Position numbers and translations under genes: made by a program
Notes under the pieces: generated by a model
What the model saw: the letters and a program-made list of their open reading frames with translations, nothing else
The model's database searches: none
What the model was told of the DNA's origin: nothing
Part shown: positions 8,802 to 18,615 of the stretch, one piece after another
Position numbering within the stretch: position 1 is the first letter of the stretch
Layout of the letters: each line of letters begins with the position of its first letter
Source of the DNA: an uncultured Alistipes sp.
GTDB lineage: Bacteria; Bacteroidota; Bacteroidia; Bacteroidales; Rikenellaceae
NCBI GenBank assembly: GCA_949286165.1
Contig: CASDZK010000058.1
Location: 1-64,000 of the forward strand
Direction: 5' to 3'
DNA: 64,000 nucleotides

Positions 8802-9824
8802 TTACTCCCGGCACAACGCCTCGATCCGGTCCGCAAAAGCGTCCACATCGACCCGCTCCGTATCGAACGAAGTCATCCAACGCACTTCGCCCGTTTCCTC
8901 ATTCCAGATGTAAAAGCAATACTCCCGCATCAGCCGTTCGCGCACGGCGGCAGGCAACACGGCGAACACGGCATTGGTCTGCACAGGCTGCGTGATCCGG
9001 ACCTGCGGGATTCTCTCCAGCCGTTCCGCCAAATACGCCGCCGCCCGGTTCGACCGTTCCGCCAGCCGGATGTACAAATCGCCTTCCAAATAAGCGTTCA
9101 GCTGCGCCGAAACGAACCGCATCTTGGAAGCCAGTTGCGTCATCTGTTTCCGCTCATACATGACCGCTCCGCACAATTCCTCGCGAAAAAACAGTACCGC
9201 TTCGCCGACCATCAGGCCGTTTTTGGTTCCGCCGAGCGATACCGCGTCCGCTCCGCAGCCGCGCGTCATCTCTTCCGGCGTACATCCCGTCGCGGCCAGC
9301 GCATTGGCCAGCCGGGCCCCGTCCACATGCAGGTACATCCCGTGGGCATGGGCCAGACCGGCCAACGCCCGCATCTCTTCCAACGTATATAAGGTACCTA
9401 ACTCCGTCGGTTGCGAAATGGAAATGACCCGGGGCTGGGCATGATGCTGAAACCCGAAACCATGCAGCAACGGACGCACCCGTTCGGGCGTCAGCTTGCC
9501 GTCCGGCGTCTCTACGGTCAGCAGCTTGCACCCGGTATGTTTTTCCGGCGCGCCGCACTCGTCCACCTGAATATGCGCCGTAGCGGCGCATATCACGGCA
9601 TTCCACGAATCGGTCAGAACTTTCAACGCCAACACGTTGGCGCCTGTCCCGTTGAACACGACGCAACTGTCGGCGCATCCGAACCGGCGTTTCAGCTCGG
9701 CTTTCAGCCGTTCGGTATGGGGATCGTCGCCGTAAGCAGGACAATGTCCTTCATTGGCCGCCGCCAAAGCGGCCAGGATCGACGGATGAACCCCGGAATG
9801 GTTGTCACTTCCAAAACTTTTCAT
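8802..9824 (-). CDS. ltaE: Low-specificity L-threonine aldolase
   Basis: PLP-dependent cytoplasmic enzyme that cleaves L-threonine or allo-threonine to glycine and acetaldehyde. 340 residues, normal for the beta-eliminating lyase family. Visible motifs: SDNHSGVHPSIL at the N-terminus, VFNGTGANVLAL, HVDGARLANAL (the Asp that contacts the PLP ring) and SLGGTKNG with the PLP-binding lysine. Its ATG overlaps the purN stop by 4 bases (ATGA, 9821-9824), so the two are co-transcribed. The link makes sense because glycine feeds purine synthesis. Confidence 0.9.
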   Translation of the reverse strand: MKSFGSDNHSGVHPSILAALAAANEGHCPAYGDDPHTERLKAELKRRFGCADSCVVFNGTGANVLALKVLTDSWNAVICAATAHIQVDECGAPEKHTGCKLLTVETPDGKLTPERVRPLLHGFGFQHHAQPRVISISQPTELGTLYTLEEMRALAGLAHAHGMYLHVDGARLANALAATGCTPEEMTRGCGADAVSLGGTKNGLMVGEAVLFFREELCGAVMYERKQMTQLASKMRFVSAQLNAYLEGDLYIRLAERSNRAAAYLAERLERIPQVRITQPVQTNAVFAVLPAAVRERLMREYCFYIWNEETGEVRWMTSFDTERVDVDAFADRIEALCRE

Positions 9825-10393
9825 TGCATTTTCAATATTTCCTGTTCGATAATACGAGGATAGTAGGCGTATTCCAGCTCATGCACCCGAGTCGCCAGCG
9901 TCTCCGGCGTATCGTCCGGCAATACGGGCGTTTCGGCCTGAAAAATCACGGCCCCTTCGTCCAGCCGCCCGTTCACGTGATGGATGGTAATGCCGCTGCG
10001 GGTCTCGCCCGCCTCGAGTACGGCGGCATGCACCCGGTCGCCGTACATCCCCTTCCCGCCGAATTTAGGCAACAGGGAAGGATGGATATTGACGATCCGT
10101 TCCCCGTACCGATCCGTCACGGCCGGAGGCAACAGCAACAGAAACCCCGCCAGGACCACGTAATCGATGGCGAACTCCTCCAACCAGTCCGTTACCAGCG
10201 TCGTTTCCCTCAGTTCCGCCGGCGTGAATATCCGGCATTCCACCCCGTGTTTTCTCGCACGTTCAACGACTCCCGCCGTACTTTTATTGCATAAAATCAA
10301 CCGCACGCGAGCCGTATTTCCCGCCTCGAAATAGGACATAATCCGCTCCGCATTCGTGCCCGTGCCGGAAGCAAATATAGCTATATTCCTCAT
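9821..10393 (-). CDS. purN: Phosphoribosylglycinamide formyltransferase
   Basis: Transfers formyl from 10-formyl-tetrahydrofolate to GAR in purine synthesis. 190 residues starting MRNIAIFASGTGTNAERI, which is the phosphate-binding N-terminal motif. The folate-binding/catalytic region is visible as VLAGFLLLLPPAV, IVNIHPSLLPKFGG (catalytic His), and GITIHHVNGRLDEGAVIFQ. The ATG at 10393 is preferred to a TTG two codons upstream. CAAAAGTA at 10453-10460 reads TACTTTTG on the minus strand, with CAAA 21 bases further out, a good Bacteroidota promoter. First gene of a pair with threonine aldolase. Confidence 0.94.
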   Translation of the reverse strand: MRNIAIFASGTGTNAERIMSYFEAGNTARVRLILCNKSTAGVVERARKHGVECRIFTPAELRETTLVTDWLEEFAIDYVVLAGFLLLLPPAVTDRYGERIVNIHPSLLPKFGGKGMYGDRVHAAVLEAGETRSGITIHHVNGRLDEGAVIFQAETPVLPDDTPETLATRVHELEYAYYPRIIEQEILKMQ

Positions 10394-10452
10394 AAACAAT
10401 GCCTTACAAAATCAAAAAAATCTCTATAAGTAAAAAAAATCGTTGTAACGGA

Positions 10453-10485
10453 CAAAAGTAAATTAAAAAATTATAACTTTGCCAA
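10453..10485 (-). promoter_or_regulatory. Promoter of purN-ltaE
   Basis: Minus-strand TTTG (10482-10485) and TACTTTTG (10453-10460) separated by 21 bases fit the TTTG / TAnnTTTG pattern. It overlaps the divergent acpP promoter region. Confidence 0.55.
10474..10481 (+). promoter_or_regulatory. -7 element of acpP promoter
   Basis: TAACTTTG at 10474-10481 matches TAnnTTTG. It would give a leader of about 60 bases before acpP. No clear TTTG lies 19-21 bases upstream. Confidence 0.5.
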
Positions 10486-10546
10486 AAATTTTGCTCTAAC
10501 GCAGAGCAGCAAGAATCAGAATTGTCAAACTCAAAAAATTAGAATC

Positions 10547-10783
10547 ATGTCAGAAATTTCATCAAAAGTAGTTGAAATCATCGTTGAAAAATTAAGCGTC
10601 GATGAAGCAGCCGTAGTTCCTTCCGCAAGTTTCACGAACGACCTGGGCGCAGACTCTCTCGACACGGTAGAACTGATCATGGAATTCGAAAAAGTCTTCG
10701 ACATCCAGATTCCCGATGAAGACGCTGAAAAGATCACGACCGTAGGCGACGCGATCAGCTACATCGAAAGCAAGAAAAACTAA
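10547..10783 (+). CDS. acpP: Acyl carrier protein
   Basis: 78-residue acidic carrier of fatty-acyl chains. The phosphopantetheine attachment motif [12 protein letters not shown] is present, with Ser37 as the modified residue. It is followed directly by the ketosynthase gene fabF, the usual acpP-fabF-rnc arrangement. AT-rich upstream region with a TAACTTTG promoter element. Confidence 0.97.
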   Translation: MSEISSKVVEIIVEKLSVDEAAVVPSASFTNDLGADSLDTVELIMEFEKVFDIQIPDEDAEKITTVGDAISYIESKKN

Positions 10784-10862
10784 TCGAACACGCACATTCA
10801 GAAACCCGAAAATACTTTGACAGGGAAAAACTTGTCCTTTTAATCAATATTTGAACGCAGAT

Positions 10863-12113
10863 ATGAAATTAAGAAGAGTCGTAGTTACAGGCATAGGCAC
10901 CATCAATCCGTTGGGAAACAACATTGAAGAGTATTTTTCGAACCTCGAAAAAGGAGTCAGCGGAGCCGCACCTATCACAAAATTCGATGCTACCAAATTC
11001 AAGACAAGATTCGCCTGCGAAGTAAAAGGGTACAACGCCAATGACCATTTCGACCGCAAAGAAGCGCGCAAATACGACCTCTATACCCAGTATGCGCTGG
11101 TGGCGGCGGAACAGGCCGTAAAGGATTCGATCCTCGATCTGGAAAAGATCGATCTCGACCGTGCGGGGGTCATCTGGGCTTCAGGCATAGGGGGACTGAT
11201 TACGTTCCACCAAGAGACGAAAGGGTTTGTAGAAGGCGACGGAACACCTCGCTACAGCCCTTTCTTCATTCCTAAAATGATCGCCGACATCTCGGCCGGT
11301 CATATCTCCATGAAATACGGCTTCCGCGGTCCCAACTACGCGACCGTTTCGGCCTGCGCTTCTTCCAATCACGCCATCGCGGACGCTTTCAACCAGATCC
11401 GCTGGGGCAAAGCCGACATCATCCTTACGGGCGGTTCGGAAGCCGCGGTCAGCGAACCCGGCGTAGGCGGATTCGGTTCCATGATGGCCATCTCCACCCG
11501 TAACGACGACCCGGCCCGGGCGTCCCGTCCCTTCGACGTGGCGCGCGACGGTTTCGTTATCGGAGAAGGTGCGGGAGCGTTGATACTCGAAGAGTATGAA
11601 CACGCCGTAGCGCGCGGCGCCAAAATTTACTGCGAGGTAGCGGGTTGCGGCATGTCCGCCGACGCTTACCATCTGACCGCTCCCCTGCCCGACGGCAGCG
11701 GTGCGAGCAAATCCATGTTGAATGCCATAGACGATGCGGGCATCACGCCGGACAAAATCGACTACGTCAATACGCACGGCACTTCCACGCCGGTAGGCGA
11801 CATTGCCGAAATAAAAGCCATCATGCTGGCTTTCGGCGAACATGCCTACAAAATGAACATCAGCGCGACGAAATCGATGACCGGACACTTGCTGGGAGCG
11901 GCAGGAGCCATCGAAGCGTTGGCTTCCATCCTGGCCCTTACGCAAGGAATCATCCCTCCCACGATCAACAACGAGGAACTCGATCCGGCGATTGACTCGC
12001 GGCTGAACCTGACGCTGAACGCCGCGCAAAAACGCAATGTCGATTACGCATTGAGCAACACGTTCGGTTTCGGCGGCCATAACGCAACCGTCATTCTAAA
12101 AAAATTCAAATAA
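10863..12113 (+). CDS. fabF: Beta-ketoacyl-ACP synthase II
   Basis: Condenses malonyl-ACP with acyl-ACP in fatty-acid elongation. 416 residues from the ATG at 10863; an in-frame TTG at 10851 is less likely. The active-site triad is visible: Cys165 in VSACASSNH, His in NTHGTSTPVGD, His in KSMTGHLLGAAG, plus the C-terminal GFGGHN loop. Sits between acpP and rnc and ends three bases before the rnc GTG start, indicating one transcript. Confidence 0.96.
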   Translation: MKLRRVVVTGIGTINPLGNNIEEYFSNLEKGVSGAAPITKFDATKFKTRFACEVKGYNANDHFDRKEARKYDLYTQYALVAAEQAVKDSILDLEKIDLDRAGVIWASGIGGLITFHQETKGFVEGDGTPRYSPFFIPKMIADISAGHISMKYGFRGPNYATVSACASSNHAIADAFNQIRWGKADIILTGGSEAAVSEPGVGGFGSMMAISTRNDDPARASRPFDVARDGFVIGEGAGALILEEYEHAVARGAKIYCEVAGCGMSADAYHLTAPLPDGSGASKSMLNAIDDAGITPDKIDYVNTHGTSTPVGDIAEIKAIMLAFGEHAYKMNISATKSMTGHLLGAAGAIEALASILALTQGIIPPTINNEELDPAIDSRLNLTLNAAQKRNVDYALSNTFGFGGHNATVILKKFK

Positions 12114-12116
12114 ATC

Positions 12117-12872
12117 GTGATTGACTGGCTATTGTTTCCCCTGAAGATTCGGTTCTCCCGGGATAAACAATTTTACAAACTCTCGAAAGATATTTTCGGT
12201 GTTTATCCGAACAATATAGAACTTTACAAGCTGGCTTTGATTCATAAGTCAGCTTCTATTGTTTTTGACAACAGAACCATAAACAACGAGCGGTTGGAAT
12301 TTCTGGGCGACGCCGTTATCGAAACCATCGTGTCGGACATGCTGTTCATCGAATTTCCCGACGAAGACGAAGGGTTCCTGACCCAGTTGCGCGCCAAAAT
12401 CGTGTCGCGCGCTTCGCTGAACCAGTTAGCCCGGCGGCTCGGTATCGACGAATACCTCATCTCCCAGAACAATTACCACCAGAACACCAAGAAAAACATC
12501 TACGGCGACGCACTGGAAGCGCTCATGGGCGCTCTTTATCTCGACCAGGGATACGATACGGCCAACCGGCAATTCATCAACCACATCATCCATCGGCACG
12601 TCGATCTGGAAAACCTGTTGGAGATGGAGACCGATTTCAAAAGCCGTTTGATCGAATGGTGCCAGCAACACCACCGGCAGGTCGTTTTCGAAAACGTACC
12701 CAATACGGACCCGTCCGCTACCGAACAACAATTTTCATCGGTCGTCCTCATCGACGACCACCCTCAGGGATACGGCATCGGCGATTCCAAGAAAGAAGCG
12801 GAACAGCGTTCCGCCAAAAACGCCCTCGAAAAAATGAAACTGCTGAACAAACTGCAAACACGGCGCCGGTAA
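12117..12872 (+). CDS. rnc: Ribonuclease III
   Basis: Double-strand-specific endonuclease for rRNA and mRNA processing. 251 residues starting at a GTG. The catalytic signature NERLEFLGDAV lies at about 57-67, with the second acidic cluster in YGDALEALMGALYLD near 130. A C-terminal dsRNA-binding domain (~165-245: DFKSRLIEWCQQHH, and GIGDSKKEAEQRSAKNAL) follows. GTG is the only sensible start close to fabF and keeps the genes tightly linked. Confidence 0.95.
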   Translation: MIDWLLFPLKIRFSRDKQFYKLSKDIFGVYPNNIELYKLALIHKSASIVFDNRTINNERLEFLGDAVIETIVSDMLFIEFPDEDEGFLTQLRAKIVSRASLNQLARRLGIDEYLISQNNYHQNTKKNIYGDALEALMGALYLDQGYDTANRQFINHIIHRHVDLENLLEMETDFKSRLIEWCQQHHRQVVFENVPNTDPSATEQQFSSVVLIDDHPQGYGIGDSKKEAEQRSAKNALEKMKLLNKLQTRRR

Positions 12873-12939
12873 CGCTGGAGAAAACCCGGCAGGGAAAATG
12901 CATACCCTTTTCCGGAATGCCGTCATGCGTCATCGAACT

Positions 12940-13596
12940 ATGGAACTGACCTTCTTATTCAAAGGCATACTGATCGGTTTGCTGGGGTCCATCCCGCTGG
13001 GTCCCATCGGCGTATTGTGCATCCAACGCACCCTCAACAAGCATTTCAAGGCCGGATTCTGTTCCGGTCTGGGTGCCGCCACCGCCGACACCCTCTTCGC
13101 TACCGTGGCCATGTTTTTCCTGACCCTCGTCATGTCGTTCATCGAGAGCCGTATGCAACTCCTGACGGTCGTCGGGGGCATCATCATCATCGGCATCGGC
13201 CTTTCCATCTACTACAAGAAAACGACCTTCAAACGGGGTGCCACGCGGGCACGGAACGAACGGGCCTTCAAAGACTACATTTCCGTCTTTCTGCTGACCC
13301 TGACCAATCCGGCCTATATCCTGGTCTTCGTCGCTCTCTTTACCTCCTTGGGGTTCGAAAGCAGTCCCTCACTGCGGCAGGGCATTCCCGCCGTACTGGG
13401 CGTCTTCGCGGGCGCATCGGGCTGGTGGTTCCTGCTGACGTTTTTCATCAACAAGGTCCGCCGGAAATTCCGTCCCCGCCATCTGGTCGCCCTGAACAAG
13501 GTCGCCGGAGGCATCATCATCCTGCTGGGAATCATAACCATCCTCAGCGTCGTATTCGAAATGCCCGGCGTCGGAATGGAACATATCGTAAAATAA
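12940..13596 (+). CDS. LysE family amino-acid/metabolite exporter
   Basis: 218 residues and about six hydrophobic segments. The N-terminal LLGSIPLGPIGVLCIQRTL contains the G-x-x-P-GP pattern of the LysE/RhtB superfamily. Cargo cannot be predicted. The ATG at 12940 begins right before the first membrane helix; two in-frame ATGs upstream (12898, 12925) would add an unlikely N-terminal extension. It is 67 bases downstream of rnc and 8 bases before cmk. Confidence 0.82.
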   Translation: MELTFLFKGILIGLLGSIPLGPIGVLCIQRTLNKHFKAGFCSGLGAATADTLFATVAMFFLTLVMSFIESRMQLLTVVGGIIIIGIGLSIYYKKTTFKRGATRARNERAFKDYISVFLLTLTNPAYILVFVALFTSLGFESSPSLRQGIPAVLGVFAGASGWWFLLTFFINKVRRKFRPRHLVALNKVAGGIIILLGIITILSVVFEMPGVGMEHIVK

Positions 13597-13604
13597 ATCC
13601 CGCC

Positions 13605-14306
13605 ATGAAAAAAATCATCATAGCCATAGACGGTTACTCCTCCTGCGGAAAAAGCAGTTTCGCCAAAGCCATCGCCGCCCGCCTGGGTTACCTGTTCATC
13701 GATTCGGGCGCCATGTATCGCGCCGTGACCCTTTTCGCCCGCCAGCAAGGACTTATCGAAAACGGGCGGGTAAAGGAACGGGAACTGGCGGCCCGGCTGA
13801 ATGAGATCGACCTGTCGTTCCGTTACAACCCGGAAACCCGGAAAAGCGACATTTGGCTGAACGGAGCCGACGTGGAAAAACAAATCCGCTCGATGGAAGT
13901 CAGCCGCGACGTCAGCGCCGTGAGCGCCGTCGGCGCGGTCCGCGACTTCCTGGTCGCCCGGCAACAGCAAATGGGACGCGACAAGGGGGTGGTCATGGAC
14001 GGACGCGACATCGGCACGGTTGTCTTTCCGGACGCCGAACTGAAACTGTTCATGACCGCCGCTCCGGAAGTCAGGGCCGAACGGCGTTACAAGGAGCTGC
14101 AAGCCCAGGGCGCAGCCGTCCGTTTCGAAGACATCCTGAACAATATCGAAGAACGCGACCGTCTCGACACCGAACGCGCCGTCGGCCCGTTGCGGCAGGC
14201 GGAAGACGCCGTATTGTTGGATAACAGCGACATGACCATCCCCGAACAGATGGAGTGGGTCATGAAACTGATCGAAGAGCGCACCCGCCCCGACAAACCT
14301 TTGTAA
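13605..14306 (+). CDS. cmk: Cytidylate kinase
   Basis: Phosphorylates CMP/dCMP with ATP. 233 residues, normal length. P-loop GYSSCGKSSFAK at residues 10-21 followed by LFIDSGAMYRAVT, the nucleotide-binding DGRDIGTVVFPDAELK, and a lid-region Arg cluster (RAERRYKELQ). Start chosen at ATG 13605 because the P-loop follows at the usual distance; the frame is open upstream but contains no homologous sequence. It lies in the LysE-cmk-ispH run. Confidence 0.95.
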   Translation: MKKIIIAIDGYSSCGKSSFAKAIAARLGYLFIDSGAMYRAVTLFARQQGLIENGRVKERELAARLNEIDLSFRYNPETRKSDIWLNGADVEKQIRSMEVSRDVSAVSAVGAVRDFLVARQQQMGRDKGVVMDGRDIGTVVFPDAELKLFMTAAPEVRAERRYKELQAQGAAVRFEDILNNIEERDRLDTERAVGPLRQAEDAVLLDNSDMTIPEQMEWVMKLIEERTRPDKPL

Positions 14307-14326
14307 AGAATCGAAATTTTCCGGAG

Positions 14327-15220
14327 ATGACCGTAGAGATCGACGACAAATCGGGATTCTGTTTCGGCGTGGTTACCGCCATAGAAAAAGCCGAAACCGC
14401 TTTGCGGAAAGGTGGCCCCGTCTTTTCGCTGGGAGATATCATGCACAATCATAAAGAGATGTCCCGCCTTTCCGGGTTAGGACTTCGCACCATCACGACG
14501 GACGAACTGCCCGCCTACGCCGGTCAGACGGTGCTTATCCGGGCTCACGGCGAACCGCCCGCCACTTACGCTTCGGCCCGTCGGTACGGGGTACGGCTGA
14601 TCGACGCCACCTGTCCTGTAGTGGCGGCCCTCCAGAAAAAAGTCATCGAAGCCGACCGGGAGATGCAGGCCCGGAACGGACAGGTCGTCATCTTAGGCAA
14701 ACAGGGACATCCCGAAGTCATCGGACTGAACGGACAGATCGACAACCGGGCTACGGTTATCGAACGGGAGGAGGATCTGGAACGGCTCGATTTTTCCCGT
14801 CCCGTCTATCTGCTCTCCCAAACCACCCAGTCCCTCGTTCTGTTCAAACGCATCGCCGGGCAGATCCGGGAACGGGCGCGGGCCGGCGTTACGGTGCGCG
14901 ACACCATCTGCCGGCAGGTCTCCAACCGTTTCGACCACCTGCGGGAATTCGCCTCGCGCTACGACCTGGTACTGTTCGTCAGCGGAGCGCACAGCTCCAA
15001 CGGGAAAGCGTTGTTCGAGAACTGCCGCAACGCCAATCCGAAATGCTACAAAATCGAAGACAGCGACGGATTGCAGCCGGAATGGTTCGAAAACATCCGT
15101 TCGATCGGCATCTGCGGCGCCACCTCCACGCCGAAATGGTTGATGGAAGAGGTAGCGGAACGCGTCCGGACCCTCCTGGACTCCCCCTCTCTTTCTCCGC
15201 GGACCGATTCTCCCGAATAA
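14327..15220 (+). CDS. ispH: 4-hydroxy-3-methylbut-2-enyl diphosphate reductase
   Basis: Last step of the MEP isoprenoid pathway, giving IPP and DMAPP, using a [4Fe-4S] cluster. 297 residues. The three cluster cysteines are Cys12 (GFCFGV), Cys96 (DATCPVV) and Cys195 (DTICRQVSNR). Substrate-binding motifs IRAHGEPP, GKQGHPEV and GATSTPKWLMEEV are present. The ATG at 14327 gives the canonical N-terminus. Twenty bases behind cmk, a pairing common in this phylum. Confidence 0.95.
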   Translation: MTVEIDDKSGFCFGVVTAIEKAETALRKGGPVFSLGDIMHNHKEMSRLSGLGLRTITTDELPAYAGQTVLIRAHGEPPATYASARRYGVRLIDATCPVVAALQKKVIEADREMQARNGQVVILGKQGHPEVIGLNGQIDNRATVIEREEDLERLDFSRPVYLLSQTTQSLVLFKRIAGQIRERARAGVTVRDTICRQVSNRFDHLREFASRYDLVLFVSGAHSSNGKALFENCRNANPKCYKIEDSDGLQPEWFENIRSIGICGATSTPKWLMEEVAERVRTLLDSPSLSPRTDSPE

Positions 15221-15233
15221 TACAGGTAACCCG

Positions 15234-18200
15234 TCACAACTCCTCGTCTTCCTCCCGCCTGCTCGGCGGCAACGCCTGCTCTATCACGATATAAAATACG
15301 CTGCCCACTCCTTCTTTGGACTCGAAATAAAGCCGGCCGTTCATGGCCCGCACCATCTGTTGGGAAATGACCAATCCCAAACCGCTGCCGTTTTTCTTGG
15401 TCGTGAAATTGGGCGTAAATATCATCGTCTGTTCGTTTTCGGGAATACCGCATCCGTTATCCGACACCGATATTTCAATATGTTGGGGACCATCGCTCCG
15501 CACCCGCAGCACGACATGACCTTCCCGCATGTCCTTCACGGAATGCACGGCCGATACGGCATTGGAAATCAGATTTAAAATCACGCTCCATAAATTGTCG
15601 TAATTCACATTGGCGTACAACGACGTATCCAAATTTTCATAATGGATCGTTACCCCGTGAAAGCAGGAATAAAACGAAATCAGCTCACGGCACATTTTGT
15701 CGATGTGGACACGCACGGGCGGTTTTTCGTTGATCTTGCCCAGCGACGAAAATTCGGTAATGATATTGGCCAGTATTTCGGTCTGAGACACGATCAACTG
15801 CAGGCTCTCGTCGATTTTATCGTCCCAGCGGGCATCTCCGGTCTTGCGGCGGTGCAGAATCATCTGGGCCTTCAGTTTGATCGGGGTCAGCGGATTCTTC
15901 AATTCATGCGCCATCTGCCGGGCAATCATGCGCCAGGCATCCTGTCTCTCGTGCCGGGCCAGTTCGGTATAGGTCGCCGTCAATTCGTCGATTGTCCGGT
16001 TATACTGCTCCAATAGTTGGCCGATCTCGCTCTTTTTGTCATATTGGGAGTTTTCGATCCGCTGCCGGTAACGGATATTGCGGATACTGGTCTGGATCAG
16101 CCGGATAGGTTTCATGATCTGCCGGTAAAACAATCCGGAGATGACAATGGAAAGAAAAACGACGATCAAAAGCACGTTCAAGATATTGATGACCGTAGGC
16201 TGTCCCTCCATTTCATAAAAATTTCCGAAAAATACGGCATGCAGAAAAATATCCTTATCCGTATTCGGCACACGCAGCTTATAATAAAAAGAAAAACATT
16301 CGGTTCCCTGTATGTTCTCCTCCCGATACATCAGGTTCCCCAACTCGTTCCTGCACCGAAACACCTCCGGATTCATCCGGATCGGCACAAGTTCGTTTTT
16401 CAGGGCATACGGATTGGAACAGGCCAGCAACGTTCCCGATTCGTCATATATATTCAAATCGAGCCAGTATTTCGTTTTCATATCGTTCGCCCACAATTCC
16501 AGATTATCCGGCGTATAAGGCATTACCTTGAAAAGCGTATTGAAATCGGAAATCGTAGTATTGAACAAGGTAAACAACTGCGATTTCGAAATCTTCTCCT
16601 GCTCCCGAACAATATACCGCACCATCATGAACAAGACGGCCAAGGCGGACAAGACTACGGTCAATAAAATCGTGGCGCGGACCTGTTTATACAGACTGAT
16701 CCGGAAATGCCTCATCTTAGGCAGAAAAACGGCAATCCCGAACAACAGCGCCACCCCCAGCCACAATACCATGAACAGATACAGGAACATGGAGAAGAGA
16801 TCGACGAAACGTACCTTCGGATAGGAGACGATCACGATCTTACCGTGACGGTCTTGAGACAACAGAGCGTAATGCATGAACCCGTTCGCTTCGAACACTC
16901 CTTCATTCTGCCGGACGCTTCTTATTACCCGGTCGTCCCAAACCTTCGGAAGTCTGTTTTCCCGGTTATACACGCCGTAAACGTAATGCCCTCCGAAATC
17001 GACGACCTGTCTGTTTTCCACCTTGATAAACGAATAATACGACAACTGACGCCATTCCCGTTCCGCATTCAGAATATAGTCGTACGGTCCCTCCAGCAAC
17101 CGTTTCTTGTTATTGTAGATGGCCACCGCGATTTTACGAGGAACCCGTATGTTTCCCGTAAGCGTATCGTGGAAAACCATAAACGTAAGGAACAAGGCCG
17201 TTATGCCCACGTAACAAGAAAAAAAGATTTGCAACCGGAACTTATGCTGAAACAGGACCAACAATAACGTAACCCACATGAAAGCGAGCACCACGCTTCC
17301 CATTCCGTCCATCGTGTTCCACAGCCCCAGCACGGTCGCCGTTCCCGTAAGGAACATGCCGATTACGATCCACACGACCTCCCGACGTTTGAATACCTCG
17401 TTCATATGCAACACAAGCAGCGGAACCGTGGCATTGACAGCCACCACTACCAGATACAATACCACGGTGGAAGCCTCCACCGTAAATGCTTCGTAAACGG
17501 TTTTGAACGCAAAATGATCGAACACCAATAAAAGAATCAGGGCAGCCCCTATCCCCAGAGAAACGCCGTAAGACAATGCGGTCAGGCCGAGATAAAACCG
17601 ACGGAACAACAGACAGGAATTCCGGAAATAAATTTTCAGTTTGTAACGCGCCCGCGCTTTTATCAGTATATATATCAGAAACAGGATGCTGGTCATCAAA
17701 ATATTACCCATCGTAAAATGAAGACCGAACAACTTGACCAGCGTTTTATTAAGCGGATGGTCCGCCTTGAAAATCGGATAATTCTGAGGCAGCAAATGGC
17801 TGTACTCCACGACAATCCATATCCCGAACAAACCGACAAACAACAGGAACAGCATGATCGGAGCGTTGTAGATCGTCATCCGTTTCAATATCGACAGGGC
17901 AAAAGAGACGACAACGATCAATGCTCCCGTCCAAGCGATAGCGCCTACCCAACCGAAAGGGGAACGGGGAGTGACAGGCTCGACCGATAAAAGATAACGG
18001 TCCGTCCGGTCCCTGACTTCGATGCCAGTCCGCGGATGATCGGAACGAACGCGAAACCGCGGCATATCCGTACTTTCGATGTACGCTTCCCGCCATTTCG
18101 GAATGAAATCGGCGACTTCGAGCATCAATACCAGCCGACGATCGCCACGGTCGTACACGAAAGGATAAACGACCCGGTCGTTCAAACAAGCGGTTATCGC

Positions 18201-18581
18201 CGGGAGCATATTGTAAATGACCGAATCGGGTTCGTTCATCTCCTTGTTCCAATAAACGAGCTTTCCGTCTTCAAACAGGCACAACAAGCAATCCCCGGTT
18301 CCCTCTTCGCTGAACCTGCGCAGCACGCGCTCCATGCCCTCGTCGGCATCGGGCGTATCCAGCCAGACCTCCGCAAGCCGGGCCGACAGCTTCTCCGCCT
18401 TCGTGATGCTGCGTTCGATCCGTCGTCCCGTCTGCCTATAATATACCGCATCCGAAGCATAATACAATATGCCGTATATCGCCAGCAACAACCCCCCGAG
18501 GAACAATCCCCACCGAGCCGTACGGTTCTCCATACGCACCCAGCACTTCTTAATGTCCACGTTATGCCAGCCTATCTTCAT
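15234..18581 (-). CDS. Giant membrane sensor histidine kinase
   Basis: 1115 residues. Residues ~20-35 form one membrane helix, followed by an extracytoplasmic domain. A block of about seven hydrophobic segments lies at ~210-470, a second extracellular stretch at ~480-600, two more helices near 610-660, another sensor segment, and a helix before a HAMP-like linker (FYRQIMKPIRLIQTSIRNIRYRQRI). Kinase core: RQMAHELKNPLTPIK (phospho-acceptor His), ATPase N-box NLISNAVSAVHSV, SVSDNGCGIPENEQ and GSGLGLVISQQMV. NtrY-like in the kinase half. No response regulator gene is adjacent. An alternative start is the ATG at 18533 (MENRTARWG). Confidence 0.85.
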   Translation of the reverse strand: MKIGWHNVDIKKCWVRMENRTARWGLFLGGLLLAIYGILYYASDAVYYRQTGRRIERSITKAEKLSARLAEVWLDTPDADEGMERVLRRFSEEGTGDCLLCLFEDGKLVYWNKEMNEPDSVIYNMLPAITACLNDRVVYPFVYDRGDRRLVLMLEVADFIPKWREAYIESTDMPRFRVRSDHPRTGIEVRDRTDRYLLSVEPVTPRSPFGWVGAIAWTGALIVVVSFALSILKRMTIYNAPIMLFLLFVGLFGIWIVVEYSHLLPQNYPIFKADHPLNKTLVKLFGLHFTMGNILMTSILFLIYILIKARARYKLKIYFRNSCLLFRRFYLGLTALSYGVSLGIGAALILLLVFDHFAFKTVYEAFTVEASTVVLYLVVVAVNATVPLLVLHMNEVFKRREVVWIVIGMFLTGTATVLGLWNTMDGMGSVVLAFMWVTLLLVLFQHKFRLQIFFSCYVGITALFLTFMVFHDTLTGNIRVPRKIAVAIYNNKKRLLEGPYDYILNAEREWRQLSYYSFIKVENRQVVDFGGHYVYGVYNRENRLPKVWDDRVIRSVRQNEGVFEANGFMHYALLSQDRHGKIVIVSYPKVRFVDLFSMFLYLFMVLWLGVALLFGIAVFLPKMRHFRISLYKQVRATILLTVVLSALAVLFMMVRYIVREQEKISKSQLFTLFNTTISDFNTLFKVMPYTPDNLELWANDMKTKYWLDLNIYDESGTLLACSNPYALKNELVPIRMNPEVFRCRNELGNLMYREENIQGTECFSFYYKLRVPNTDKDIFLHAVFFGNFYEMEGQPTVINILNVLLIVVFLSIVISGLFYRQIMKPIRLIQTSIRNIRYRQRIENSQYDKKSEIGQLLEQYNRTIDELTATYTELARHERQDAWRMIARQMAHELKNPLTPIKLKAQMILHRRKTGDARWDDKIDESLQLIVSQTEILANIITEFSSLGKINEKPPVRVHIDKMCRELISFYSCFHGVTIHYENLDTSLYANVNYDNLWSVILNLISNAVSAVHSVKDMREGHVVLRVRSDGPQHIEISVSDNGCGIPENEQTMIFTPNFTTKKNGSGLGLVISQQMVRAMNGRLYFESKEGVGSVFYIVIEQALPPSRREEDEEL

Positions 18582-18615
18582 TCCTCAACAATTTAAGCCG
18601 CTGCGGAAGCAACCG

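Noticed and set aside
12898-12939. Upstream ATG starts of the LysE-type gene
   Set aside because: They would place a hydrophilic extension before the first membrane helix, unlike the family.
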